NCBI GenBank assembly: GCA_034670405.1
Contig: JAXDDX010000072.1
Coordinates: 1,116,001 to 1,180,000, forward strand
Source of the DNA: Hoplostethus atlanticus
Lineage: Eukaryota > Chordata > Actinopteri > Trachichthyiformes > Trachichthyidae
Length of the DNA: 64,000 nt
Direction of reading: 5' to 3'
Positions 47,430 through 57,441 of this stretch are shown here, one piece after another. Below the pieces are notes generated by a model. That model ran no database searches. It saw only the letters and a list, made by a program, of their open reading frames with translations, and was not told the DNA's origin. Within the stretch, counting starts at the first letter, position 1. Every line of letters starts with the position of its first letter. The translations under genes and the position numbers were made by a program.

Positions 47430-47510
47430 TTTTATTATTGTTGTTGTTATTGTTGTTATTATTGGTATTATTATTGTTCTTCTTCTTCTTGGTATTATTA
47501 TTTCAGATGT
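47430..47510 (+). repeat. Mixed trinucleotide low-complexity block
   Basis: Interspersed GTT, ATT and CTT units. The long Leu/Phe frame here is an artefact. Confidence 0.85.
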
Positions 47511-47678
47511 CTGACCAGAGAAATCTTTCCACTGTGATGTGGGATTTTCCTCAACAGCTTCAGGGGTGTCAGTCTGTAAAACCTGTAATGAAACCTGCCT
47601 CCCCCTGCCTTAAGGAGCTGCTAACCCACCTATTTCATTAGTCTGGCTTTCAGTGGAGAGTTTTAGTGTCCCATGATG

Positions 47679-47745
47679 GTCTAAATGCTGTTTCAGAGGC
47701 TTTTTCAATCCTGATAAAGATACGCTTCTGGGGGGAAACAACATT
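47679..47745 (-). repeat. Dispersed repeat, copy D (inverted)
   Basis: Reverse complement of the 13055-13122 core: ctaaatgctgtttcagaggc then tttttcaatcctgata. Confidence 0.7.
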
Positions 47746-48665
47746 GACATTGAATATCGCCTTCGGTATCGGCCTTTAAAAGCTACACAGGTGGAAACCC
47801 TGAAACAAACCCGATTGAGACGGATTGAGGAGTTACAGCCGAATATTGCAGCAGACAATAAGACAACAGCGCCTAAAGTTGACTTTGACATTTGCAGATT
47901 GTCGTCCCTGTTGTCAAAGCTCCTAAAATCAAAACAAGGTTGGGAAGTAAATAGCACATATCAAGCTCAATACCGTCTTTAGGCCAGACACATAGCTCCA
48001 GATGATATTGCAAATAAAGAATCAGGCTTGTTCTTTTTGTTTTTTTCCCCCTGCACACACTTTCTGCCAAAGCAAACTGCTAAGAATTTGTCCGCCCCAC
48101 ATTTCGGCTCCAGTGCAGAGACATATTTGCACACCGAGCACATAACAAGCGCATTCATTAATACACAGGACAAGATGTTACTATACCTTGTGCCATAATC
48201 CAAGGTAAACACTTGTAGAAGCCCCATTCAGATTAAAAAAGACAAACAAACAAACAAACAAACAAGTGATATACCCACTATCAGATGCAACACCATAGCA
48301 GACATCAGGCTACACCGTCATAGATCTACAGAGTCATTCCTCAGATGGCAGATTCACCGATGTTTCGTTAAGTTAGGCCCACGACACCTCAAGAAGGCTT
48401 AACTGTGTATTCCAGCGTCCTGGAAACACCCCCCTCTATGCCAACACCTCACAACCTTTTACCCTAGCCATCTAATGCCTGCCATCAACCTAGCATTACC
48501 CTAGCCTTGGTTAGCCTTGATCCTAGCCTTGACCTAGCATTAGCCTAGCCATACCAGTACAAGCCTGCCTAACTGATACATCAACACAACTAGACAACAC
48601 AGCTAAACAGTGTGTGTGAGTGCGAAGGGAGGGGAGGATTCAACCCTGCAGCGCTTACCTTAGCG

Positions 48666-48870
48666 CAGGGGTGGGCAATCATGTGCCATGGAGGGCCGAG
48701 AGTCTGTAGGTTTTCACTCCAACCAAAGACTACAGCAGGTGATTTCACTGATTAGTCCCTCCTCTCTGGTTGAAGGTGTGCTAATCAGTGAAATCACCTG
48801 CTGTACTCTTTGGTTGGAATCAAAACCTGCAGACTCTCGGCCCTCCATGGCACATGATTGCCCATCGCTG
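48666..48870. mobile_element. hAT MITE, copy 2 (long palindrome)
   Basis: 205 bp starting CAGGGGTGGGCAATCATG and ending CATGATTGCCCATCGCTG. The two halves are almost complete reverse complements (ccatggagggccgagagtct / agactctcggccctccatgg; ggtgatttcactgattag / ctaatcagtgaaatcacc). Exact 8-bp target duplication ccttagcg (48658-48665, 48871-48878). It sits at the stop codon of the LINE at 48873-50640. Confidence 0.96.
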
Positions 48871-48872
48871 CC

Positions 48873-49173
48873 TTAGCGGGCTCCCCAGCTAGCATGCTTC
48901 CTCCTTATCCACAACCATTCACTTGCTCGCTCCGCTGCTTGAGACATATTCCTGACCGCAAGTTTCAAGCTCCGTCCGCGAATGCCCAACTCGCTTAGGA
49001 GTGCAAAAACAGACTTTGCTACAAAACCACAACAGCCAACTTCTACCGGCCATTCCCGAGCCCTCCAACCTCGCTGTTCTGCCTCTGCTGCCATCTCCGC
49101 ATATCTCGCTTTCTTCCGCTCGTTTGCCTCATCAGTTCGGTCTTCCCAGGGGGCCGTGTGCTCTATAAAATAA
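48873..49173 (-). pseudogene. C-terminal nuclease-like domain of the LINE
   Basis: The frame reads QKLVYFIEHTAPWEDRTDEA, NERKKARYAEMAAEAEQRGW and later WPVEVGCCGFVAKS, ending KHASWGAR and stop. The (V/I)E(L/H)T.PWE ... A..RK..KY pattern is conserved in this retroelement family and looks like the latter part of a PD-(D/E)xK-type nuclease fold; the PD part is lost in the deletion. The TAA stop falls inside the MITE target duplication. Confidence 0.6.
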
Positions 49174-49587
49174 ACTAGCTTTTGGGTTCCACTTCCTCCC
49201 TGTTTTAACTGTGGGCGCTACACTCCTAACCACTCCTTTGACTGGGTCAGAGTCATTTCCAGTCTAACCTTAGCACACTTGTACTCCTCTGTCAGGCTAG
49301 ATATCGGCATCTCTAACATGCCTTTCCCATAGAAGGCCACACTGCTTAGACAGCGTGGGGCTCCAAGACATTTTCTAATAACTGAGTTGATCATCCTTTC
49401 TAGTTTTTCTACCTTCGATAGGGGAACCTCATGCGCTGTCAGCGGCCACATCAGCCGAGGCAACAATCCAAACTGTAGACACCACAATGTTAACTTTCCT
49501 GGGAGCCTTGACTTGTCTATACCTGAAATGCCTTGAATCATTTCCTGCCTCAACTCCTGAAATTGACCCTTATCACTGAGGCTTGCG

Positions 49588-50175
49588 TCACCATCTTCCT
49601 AAGCTTTTGACTGTTTTTTCTATCACTGTTGGCACCACTTCATCATCTATGAAAAACTTCTTGTCTACTACCTTCCCTTTAATAATCGAAATACTCCTAG
49701 ACTTACTTGGCTTCACTTTCATCCTAGCCCACTGTAGATTACTATTTACTTTATCTAGTAACCTACTAGTACATGGAGCTGTTGATGTCATAGTCGTCAT
49801 ATCGTCCATGTAAGCCCTAATTGGTGGGAGGCGCAGCCATCCCTGCAGCCTTTTCCCACCCACTACCCATTTTGAAGCTCTAATGATGATCTCCATTACC
49901 ATGGTGAAAGCTAATGGGGAAATTGTACACTCTGCCATAATGTCTATCTCCAGCTGCTGCCAAGCTATAGTGTACTCTGTTGTGGTAAAACAGAGTTGAA
50001 TGTCTGAGAAGTAAGCTTTAACTAACCTCTTTATACTATCCGGCACTCTAAAGAAATCGAAAGCCTCCCATAACAGACTATGTGGTACTGACGCGAAAGC
50101 ATTTGCCAGATCCAAAAATACTACATGCAGGTCCCTTTTCTCACTCCTAGCTGACTGGATTTGCTGCCAAATCAC
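49588..50175 (-). pseudogene. Reverse transcriptase domain of the LINE
   Basis: An unbroken 195-residue frame with DLHVVFLDLANAFASVPHSL (first catalytic Asp), a QLEIDIMAECTISPLAFTMV block (the usual GC is EC here), RAYMDDMTT (the catalytic Asp pair) and a K-P-S-K-S-R-S block. Core catalytic residues are still present, but upstream and downstream frames are disrupted, so no functional protein is expected. Confidence 0.85.
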
Positions 50176-51426
50176 CCTGAGAACCCTGGGATTCCAGCCT
50201 TTTGCACCGAAGTGTCAATTAGCCTATTCTTTTCTAAGTAACTAGACAGCCTCTGTGCCACAACACAGAAACAAAGAAAACCTTCCCTTCAACATTAAGT
50301 AGACTAATAGGCCTAAACTGACTTATCTCTATAGAGTCCCTTTCTTTGGGATTGAAAATTCTGCGCCACGCCTTAGGAATAACCTGTTTCTTCCAGACTA
50401 CCTTCATCAGCTTCCATAGAAACCTCAGCACATCTGGCGCACTCTTGTACAGCCGGTAGAAGAGGCTGAAGATGCCCTTGCACACCTTACTATCTCTTGT
50501 ACGTCTTTCCACCTTGGTGGGACATCACACTGACTATCTCACCAATAGCTGGAATATGGGGGGGAGGGGGGCTATCTCTCTATACTTTTCCCTATGTCTG
50601 TGCACTTCCTCCAAATATCCCCGCAGAATATGAATGCGCAACCACGAACCGCGAACCACGCCGCTATCAGACTATTACATTCTGAAAGACGAAAGAAGAT
50701 TCATTTACACCCCCGAGGTGATGAACTGAGTAATAATTCTGTTTTTTTGGATGATTGCTGAGTGAAATCACCAATCGCACGGGTACGCTGCTTGGGTGCT
50801 TGGGTCGGAGGAAATGGCAATCTTTGTCATATGCAAACACATTATTGGATGTCTCTCGGTGGCAATTTAGAGTGCGAAATCACTCCCGCACCACCTGGAA
50901 AATGGGTAGAATTATGGGTTTGGCTCGGTTTGGTATATACGTCAACTATGTATCTATTTCACAGCGAAGGAAGAAAGACTAAACGCAAGTCTGATTTGCT
51001 CTGCTGTGTGGTGGATGATAGAACGGCTCCTCTGCGGGCCCTTCTGGCTTCCTCTTTCTAGACTGAGACAAAGAGGAGAGGGGGAAATGCTTTCGTTCTC
51101 TCTCTTTTACCCTCCTCGTTTTTATTCCTGTGTTTGTCATTTTCCCATTTGCCATCCCAGTCCCTTTAAACTGTCCAGCTCCTTCTCATCTTTTCCCCTT
51201 TCCTCATATGGTAAAGCCCTTCTCAGCTCTCCACCGGCACATCATCCTTTTACCCCCTCTTTCTTTATCTTCCTCGCTCCTGCTCCATACCTCTTGGCTC
51301 TCCCAATTCCCTCAACTGCCACCCATTAATCCTGAGTTGTTATGCAGAAATGCCAGCCACGGCAGACCACAGACTGAGTCTCCAGGCTCTGGCCGCTATT
51401 CGCCTCTCAAATAAGCAATGAAACCT

Positions 51427-51449
51427 GTGTGTGTGTGTGTGTGTGTGTG
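51427..51449 (+). repeat. (GT)n microsatellite
   Basis: About 11 GT units. Confidence 0.95.
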
Positions 51450-52030
51450 GAGCTGCAGGGTACACCAGAGCTCCACAGGCCGCCATCACAGCGTCACAGA
51501 TCCCCCGCCGATCCACAATATTGGCGTTGAGTCCGGACCGGGCCAAGGCAGCACTCCCTCCATGCATAAATCAATGGGTTTTAATTACAGCAGAGCCCTT
51601 CCCTAATGGCTGTAATCAAGTATTAGCAAGGCGGAAACTTAATGATGGGAAGATATAAGAAATCGTAAAGCTTTGCAAACAAACGTAAGCGCGGATGGCT
51701 GCAAAGCGCCTCATAAATACCTCTATGTGCCAATTTGGTTTTGCCCTGATTCCATGGCTCCAATAATCACATTAATCACGTTACTACTACCACCAGAAAG
51801 GCCAAGGGATTTTAGGGGTATGAGAGATGACCAACAAGCTGCCAAATAAGGGGGGTAAATGATAATAATTCTAACTATTATTTCCTTGTGTGATTTTTTA
51901 AAAATGTAACACCACTGGTTTGTAGGAAAGGTCATGTAGGGACATTTTTGAAAGCCGCCATTTTTCACTGCTATTTTTTTTTTTGTGCCCGATCTTTAAA
52001 TTTCACCATTTTTGTGCCAAAAAATGACAA

Positions 52031-52103
52031 GTATTGAGTGTTTTACGCCCCAGAGTTTTATTCTTGTCAGGGTGGAAAAGCCTCTGAAACAGCATTTTAG
52101 ATC
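52031..52103 (+). repeat. Dispersed repeat, copy C
   Basis: gagttttattcttgtcaggg tgg followed by the aaaagcctctgaaacagcat core shared with copies A and B. It lies about 120 bp before E5. Confidence 0.75.
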
Positions 52104-52222
52104 ACCGGACACTAAACTCAGGATAATAACAAGAACCACAATAACAACATCCATACTTCACCGTACATCAGTCTTAACCCTATGTACCAACGTCCTCAAC
52201 CGGGCCTTTTTTTTAATCCCAG

Positions 52223-52288
52223 GTAAAAAGGAACGCCTGGGGTACCACCAAGTACATGGAGCTCTACATTGTGGCAGACAGCACACTG
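52223..52288 (+). CDS. adam33: ADAM33/ADAM13-like metalloprotease, exon E5 (furin site, start of catalytic domain)
   Basis: A 66-bp exon with acceptor aatcccag and donor gtaagc, phase 0 on both sides. It encodes VKRNAWGTTKYMELYIVADS followed by TL. The leading VKR completes the R-X-K-R proprotein convertase site begun in E4. KYMELYIVAD is the first strand of the Reprolysin (M12B) catalytic domain; ELYIVAD followed by TL is the ADAM33-like form (ADAM12 has ELVIVAD). The matched phase and size (22 codons) fit the meltrin gene structure. Confidence 0.96.
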
Positions 52289-52935
52289 GTAAGCTGAACA
52301 ATAACAACCCCCACCTCACACAGCAGAGTATTCATGGGTACATCAGCGTGGTGCGCCACATTCATCCATTGACGTCAAACAGCCATCAAATGATGGCAAA
52401 GGATGGAAAGGGGAGCCAAAATCTTGGACAATTATCTCATTCAAGCTAATGGAGCTCTTTTATGCTGAGTGGGTCACTGCCATAATAGTGATGCTGAAAA
52501 AAGCATGTCGAGACTAGGGGGGATTTGTCTGGTTAATGAAGGAAGGTTTTTAGGTGGGGGTCTAATGGTAGAAGGGCTTTTAAATCTACACCGAGCCCCA
52601 GCAACGAGACACTACATCTTCATAAAAGTCCATTTTGGGGTTCCGGCTGGCTACTGGTCTGGTGCATTAACGCCATGGTAACAGTAGTGGCCGATAAAGA
52701 GGTTTTAGCGTCCAGTCCAGTCCCGCCATATAATTGGTCTAATTATGATGATGGAGTAGGACTGAGCTGGTGAAGCGTGACTGCGTTTGAATTATTAATT
52801 TATTTCCACGATTCATTTGTCTCCGCAGGAAACTTTGAAAAGGGGGGCGCCCCATCCGTACATTTGTACTTATCTCTCCGAGCAACGTCTGCATTCGCGC
52901 CACTAACACTTTCCCCATATCCCCTTGTCACCCAG
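52289..52935 (+). other. Intron E5-E6 (647 bp)
   Basis: A short intron with donor gtaagc and acceptor cacccag. I see no recognisable repeat. There is a moderately pyrimidine-rich stretch before the acceptor and no coding signal. Confidence 0.85.
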
Positions 52936-53007
52936 TATAAACGGCAAAATAAGGACTACCAGAAAACCAAGCTGAGGATAATGGAAATTGCCAATTACGT
53001 GGACAAG
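52936..53007 (+). CDS. adam33: ADAM33/ADAM13-like metalloprotease, exon E6 (catalytic domain)
   Basis: A 72-bp exon with acceptor tcacccag and donor gtaagc, phase 0 on both sides (24 codons). It encodes YKRQNKDYQKTKLRIMEIAN followed by YVDK. K(L/Q)RIxEIANYVDK is a conserved helix of the Reprolysin domain. It runs directly into FYRALNIRV in E7, as in ADAM12, 19 and 33. Being symmetric (0/0), its skipping would keep the frame but remove a core helix. Confidence 0.96.
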
Positions 53008-53385
53008 GTAAGCCAGATGTGTTCGTGTCAAGCTAATAGATAATGCCATGCAGTGAGTTAGCGTGGCTCCCTAAATCACTGCAGTCATATTTGGTCTTGT
53101 ATCCATATCTTGCTATTCTGTTTCGTCCTTTACTAATCTACTTTGCCTCCTCCAAGTTTGTTCGCCCTCGCTGTGATTATAGTGATTGGAAATTACGTTT
53201 TATTGAACACTGCAAAGAAATACCTGGTATTGGGCCTCGGCGTGATTGTTTAACCACCCTGTGATTTAATCTAATTGGCCCTTCGCAGCTTGAGAAACAT
53301 TGCCTTGTGTGACCAGACTGTGTTATGGGAACTTATGACCTATGTGTTTGTGTGTGTGTGTGTGTGTCTGTCTGTATACGTTCAG
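53008..53385 (+). other. Intron E6-E7 (378 bp) ending in a GT-rich tract
   Basis: The donor is gtaagc and the acceptor gttcag. The 3' end carries a (GT)n run at about 53345-53367 in place of an ordinary pyrimidine tract, so the pre-mRNA is UG-rich just upstream of the E7 splice acceptor. Nothing else was recognised. Confidence 0.85.
53345..53367 (+). repeat. (GT)n tract at the E7 acceptor
   Basis: It ends about 18 bp before the acceptor AG of E7. UG repeats at this position can bind CELF- or TDP-43-type proteins (established for other genes). Confidence 0.85.
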
Positions 53386-53552
53386 TTCTACAGGGCTCTG
53401 AACATCCGCGTGCCTCTGATCGGCCTGGAGGTTTGGACCGACAGGGATCAGTGTATTGTTACCGAGGAGCCCAACGCCACCCTCTGGTCTTTCCTTCAGT
53501 GGAGGCAGAAGCTGAAATCCCGCAAGAAGCACGACAACGCCCAGCTGCTCAC
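53386..53552 (+). CDS. adam33: ADAM33/ADAM13-like metalloprotease, exon E7 (catalytic domain)
   Basis: A 167-bp exon with acceptor acgttcag and donor gtgagt, phase 0 in and two bases over at the end. It encodes FYRALNIRVPLIGLEVWTDR and, further on, ATLWSFLQWRQKL and KKHDNAQLLT. IGLEVWT, TLWSFLQWR and HDNAQL(L/I)T are diagnostic of the ADAM12/19/33 catalytic domain; the NATLW..FLQWR wording is closest to ADAM33. The final AC plus the first base of E8 make the T of LLTG. CA-rich DNA follows the donor within about 15 bases. Confidence 0.97.
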
Positions 53553-54461
53553 GTGAGTGACAACCACACACACACACTTTTTAACCTTTATTCATCCAGG
53601 GAAAGTTGACTAAGCTCTGTGCTCTTTTCCAGCAACATCCTCCGACAATTTTGTTGTGGGTTAACTGCAAACTGGCAACCCTCTGGTCACAAATCTGCTT
53701 CTTCAACCTCTAGCCCAGTTATTTTCGTCATGAACCAAGAGTCTGTAGGTTTTCAATCCAACCAATATCTACCGTAGCTTATTTCACCGATTAAGGGTCT
53801 TTATCAATGTGCGTTGTTGCGTCCTCCATGATGCATTTGACGTAATATCTTACGGCCAAAGTCTGGTTCCAAAACAAAATAATGTACGTAGGACGGGTAA
53901 AGATCCTGGACGTTTACTTAACAACGGAGGATGCATCGGATGGTGACTTGGCTGACAAGAATGAATGGGAAGCCCCAAGGTTTGTGAACTTTTGGACGTG
54001 ATACGTGAGCGCCGCACCGTGGCTTTCTTCCTCTTCTCGAGGCCTTTTCCTTGTAAAATATTTTTCATCTCATGCTCATCTGTGTGAAGAAACGCTCAAC
54101 GCACGGGAGAAAATTAATGCATTTTCCATTCCTTCCGGTAACATTCAACATTGAAGAAAAAAAGTTAATTCTTCCGTTGTAGAGTCGATATCAGGTTTTT
54201 GTCAGATCGTTTTTTTTTAAGTCAGGCTGCACCCTTTTCCGCCTAGCAGGTGATGTCTGTCTCTCACAAGCAGATGAGGAAAAAAGGTGTTGCCGTGTGT
54301 TAAGCTACAGCTGAGATTAGTCTCTGGTGTGACCAATAACATGATGCGTTAGAGATCCATTTAGATCGATTTCTATGCATGAACCAACCTTTTATTTTGT
54401 AGTGGCCATGCCAATATTGTGGTGGTGCGCCACAGATGAGCCTATGTATGGGAAACACTGT

Positions 54462-54585
54462 AGTCACCTCAACACACCCTCAAACAGAGAGGAGGTACTG
54501 ATTGCGTGAAATCAGCTGCTTTAGTGTTTGGTTGGAATGAATACCCTCCATGTTACTTGATTGAAAACCACTGCTGTAGGTTCCC
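54462..54585. mobile_element. Old copy of the hAT MITE family
   Basis: It contains cctcaacacaccctcaaaca gagagg..., gtgaaatcagctgct and tgtttggttggaatg in the order of the 40933-41074 copy, with many substitutions and degraded ends. A shorter trace is at 53738-53800 (agtctgtaggttttcaatcc aacca). Confidence 0.65.
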
Positions 54586-55211
54586 ACCACCCTCCAGACA
54601 ACCACACAGTGTATAAAGTTCAGAATCATCAATCGACCTCAGCTAAAAAGAAATCTGATTCCCCTCACATACACGTCCCGTCACCCAAGCCTCAGCGTGG
54701 CTCTTAATAACATAAACACTCAGACCTTTTGTCTGTACAGCCGCAAATAATTTCAGACTTCATTAGTGAGTAAATTGACAAATGATTAGCTAAACAGGGA
54801 TGTTATTAACCAAAAGATCTCGCTTCAGTTAGGTGTAATTGGGGCTGAACACCTCAGTGCACCGGCAGCAATGGAAACACGGCCCGACTACACACACACT
54901 CATACATAACACAGCCATCCATAAACAGTCAATTGGTGGCCCCTCATGCTTCATAATTAGTTTTGCAGATACCAGAGGGCCTATTTTGTTTTGATTCATC
55001 AGACAGCGCTTGATTTTGTTTTTGGATGCTAAGTGACAAACACCAAGAGACCGCACGGTAGATTGAGGTTTTCTGCACGGCCTCTCCGGCATCAGACGGG
55101 CTTATCATGACTGCCGCCGTGCAATACTGTTGCATCTGCAATCAATGTGCATTCACTGTGGAGCCAGCAAGTCAATAGGGAGGAGATTAGGGTTAAGTGA
55201 TTTTTAGTTGC

Positions 55212-55250
55212 GCGTGTGTGTGTGTGTGTCTGTTTGTGCATGTGTGTGGC
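55212..55250 (+). repeat. (GT)n-rich tract at the E8 acceptor
   Basis: GT repeats occupy the place of the polypyrimidine tract directly before the E8 acceptor. Confidence 0.85.
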
Positions 55251-55258
55251 TCTGATAG

Positions 55259-55343
55259 CGGAGTGATTTTTAAGGGGACAACGATTGGGATGGCGCCGTT
55301 GGAGGGGATGTGCAGCCTGGAAAACTCAGGAGGCATCAATGTG
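55259..55343 (+). CDS. adam33: ADAM33/ADAM13-like metalloprotease, exon E8 (catalytic domain)
   Basis: An 85-bp exon with donor gtacgt. The acceptor gctctgatag is weak because GT repeats, not pyrimidines, precede it; it was chosen because it alone restores the frame from E7 (T then GVIFKGTTIGMAP). It encodes GVIFKGTTIGMAPLEGMCSL and ENSGGINV. F.GTTIG.AP.EGMC is conserved, and EGMC matches ADAM33 (ADAM19 has MAMC). It ends in phase 0 before DHSD in E9. Confidence 0.94.
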
Positions 55344-56894
55344 GTACGTGGGTCAGGAGGAGGGAATACCACTCTCCTCTCTTCTTTCATTTTCTATCAT
55401 TTCCTTTTCTCAGCTCCCCCTCTGTTTTCTTTTCACTCACAAACACTCGATCTTTGTCCCTCAATGTTTTTTCCCAGCTTGAATCCATTTTCTATTGATT
55501 GTATTGTGCATGTTTGCCTGTGTTTTGTGTGTGTGTCTTTTATTTCTATACTTATGAGGACCAAATGTCCTCACCAGGACAGAAAGATGAGGAAAATCCT
55601 CGAAACTTTTTGCCGCTCATCATTTATTATTTTTGGGTCTATTTTACATTAGTGATCACTGCATCAGCATTGTCTGGTGATCGTTGGGTATGCGTGGTGT
55701 ACTGAGCAAGCTTGCGTCAGTGTGATGGAAAATATACTATTATGCTTTACTACACTGTATTAGTAATGGACCTTGCATGCTCTAAATTAATGCTTATGCT
55801 GAAATGTACATCTATGCTTATGCCTATTAATCATGCTGAAATGTAACTGCAGTTAGATCAAGTATAGGTCACAGCGGAAAACTGCTGTTTCAAGGAATTG
55901 CTGCCGGACAGTAGGTCATGCCAGTAAACTGCAAGCGAAGCCGCTGTATGTATGAAAGCAGACGGAACAACACTGACATAAGACAGGAACCATAAAGGGC
56001 AAAGGCAAGGTGTCTGAGTTAAGTGGGAACTCGGGGTGTATAAATGTGTCTGAAATGTTGTTGTTAGTTCATTCTGCATACACCCTGGTGTGTGTGGTTT
56101 TAACTCTATTTGCAAATATAATAAATCCAGCTAAGACATATTCTGTCTTGTGGGTGTTATTTGTGAATTTCCACTACAGTCAGGTTACCTGTAGTCTATT
56201 CAGCTAGGCAGCTAATTGCGATTGGTTATGTGTAATGATGCAGTATCTCTGCTGTAACTTCAGCTGAACATCATGGACTTTTCTGTGTGCTTTGCAGTCC
56301 AATGGCTTCATTTTTTTATGCTAGGTTTCCCAAACATCAGTAACTGCTTGGGGTCCTACACCTGGCCCTGATACAGGACCCTTTGGGAATCTGTTGTTGC
56401 CTCTCCCAAAGTGTCCTGTGCTGCTCCATTAAAATTTCTCCCTTATGAAAGTCGGAGAGGTCTATAACAAAAACACTATGTCAAATTTCAGATGTCCGAA
56501 GAAAAGTATACCCAAAATCTCCAATGTAATAAAATTAAAGATGGCCAACAGACAGCCTCAACTTCCTCACCGGTACAGTGAAGATATTGATGAGAGGATG
56601 ATTTTCCTACCTTTTCCATCACCTGTCCATGATAGCAGATGGGAAACAAGAGACTGTGCACCATGTTTCACGAGACAGGCACTCAGAGGCGCGTGTCTCC
56701 CCATGCCAGCATAAACAGATGGAGTTCATGCGTCATACTAACAAGGACAAACAACCAAATAGTCAACCTTGGCACTACTGTGGAATTGTACATGAAGGCC
56801 AGAAGTGCCCTGCATGCGGGGTCACTTGTAAAGCCTGTGGAAAGAGAAATCATTTTGCAAAAGTCGGCAAGCAGACCTGAAGCTAACCCCATAT

Positions 56895-57251
56895 ATCTCC
56901 TGGGCCTTTCTGTGTGGAGTTTGCATGTTCTCCCCGTGCTCACATGGGTCTCCTCCTATAAAAAGAACCCATCTAAAAACATGCAACATCCTGACCAAGA
57001 TGAGGACTCACACCTGGAATTGGTCCCCGGGCGCTGGTATTGGAGGCTGCCCACTGCTCCCTGGCTGTCCCTGGAGGAAGGTCGGCGGGGATGGGAAAAA
57101 GCAGAGAATTCATTCAATTCGGACACCCTACCCTGCATGTGTGTGTGTGTTGTGTTCGGCGGCCACTTCCCCCCCTGCATGTGTTGTGTGTGCTGGTGCA
57201 TGTTTGTGCATGCACCACCGAGTTGCAAATAAAGTCTAATCTAATCTAATA
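56895..57251 (+). mobile_element. LINE/SINE-type insertion inside the Gypsy relic
   Basis: It begins with gggcctttctgtgtggagtt and tgcatgttctccccgtg, wording of a repeat extremely common in fish, and ends gcaaataaagtctaatctaatctaa, a short tandem tail. It separates the gag zinc-knuckle segment from the protease segment. Confidence 0.7.
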
Positions 57252-57252
57252 T

Positions 57253-57441
57253 ATGACACATGACCCTAGCCACACAATCAAATGTCAGTTAGACACAGGA
57301 CCAACTGCGTATGTTATAAGCTTCAGAGGCTTACAGCTCATCACACAAGATGGCAATCCAAACCTACTGGCCAGCAAAGCCACTCTCAAACTGTATGATG
57401 AATCACTAGTAAAGCCAACAGGGATGTCAATTCAAAGCTGA
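57253..57441 (+). pseudogene. Gypsy-type protease fragment
   Basis: A frame with IKCQLDTGPTAYVISFRGLQ; DTG is the aspartic protease catalytic triad, and CQLDTG(A)..NVIS is the usual context in Gypsy elements of fish. P replaces the common A after DTG. Isolated by a stop and the upstream insertion. Confidence 0.7.

Larger units (their letters stand above)
48873..50640 (-). mobile_element. Degenerate non-LTR retrotransposon
   Basis: Minus strand, 5' to 3': KSAPDVLRFLWKLMKVVWKK and FRPISLLNVEGKVFF; IDTSVQKAGIPGFSG; reverse transcriptase core LDLANAFASVPH and AYMDD; KPSKSRSISI; a thumb/connection segment LPGKLTLWCLQFGLLPRLMW; and a C-terminal part HTAPWEDRTDEANERKKARY...PVEVGC. All appear in the order expected of a fish LINE. 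The QK.(G)IPG.SG and VELT-PWE-like C-terminus suggest a clade with a restriction-like endonuclease, but the clade is not assigned. Several frameshifts and an internal deletion between 49173 and 49218. Confidence 0.8.
47158..52222 (+). other. Intron E4-E5 (5.1 kb)
   Basis: The donor is gtgagt and the acceptor tttaatcccag. Contents are a mixed (GTT)/(ATT)/(CTT) low-complexity block (47430-47510), one inverted copy of a dispersed repeat (47679-47745), an (AAAC)n run near 48242-48266, a block rich in CCTAGC-type words (48470-48570), a hAT MITE (48666-48870), a minus-strand non-LTR retrotransposon relic (48873-50640), a (GT)n run (51427-51449) and another dispersed repeat copy (52031-52103). The stretch 50700-51420 is unique-looking with no coding signal. 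Confidence 0.85.
53553..55258 (+). other. Intron E7-E8 (1.7 kb)
   Basis: The donor is gtgagt and the acceptor ctgatag. It contains a (CA)n run just after the donor, degraded pieces of the same hAT MITE family found at 40933 and 48666 (about 53738-53800 and 54462-54585), and a (GT)n-rich stretch (55212-55250) immediately before the E8 acceptor. No coding signal was seen. Confidence 0.8.
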
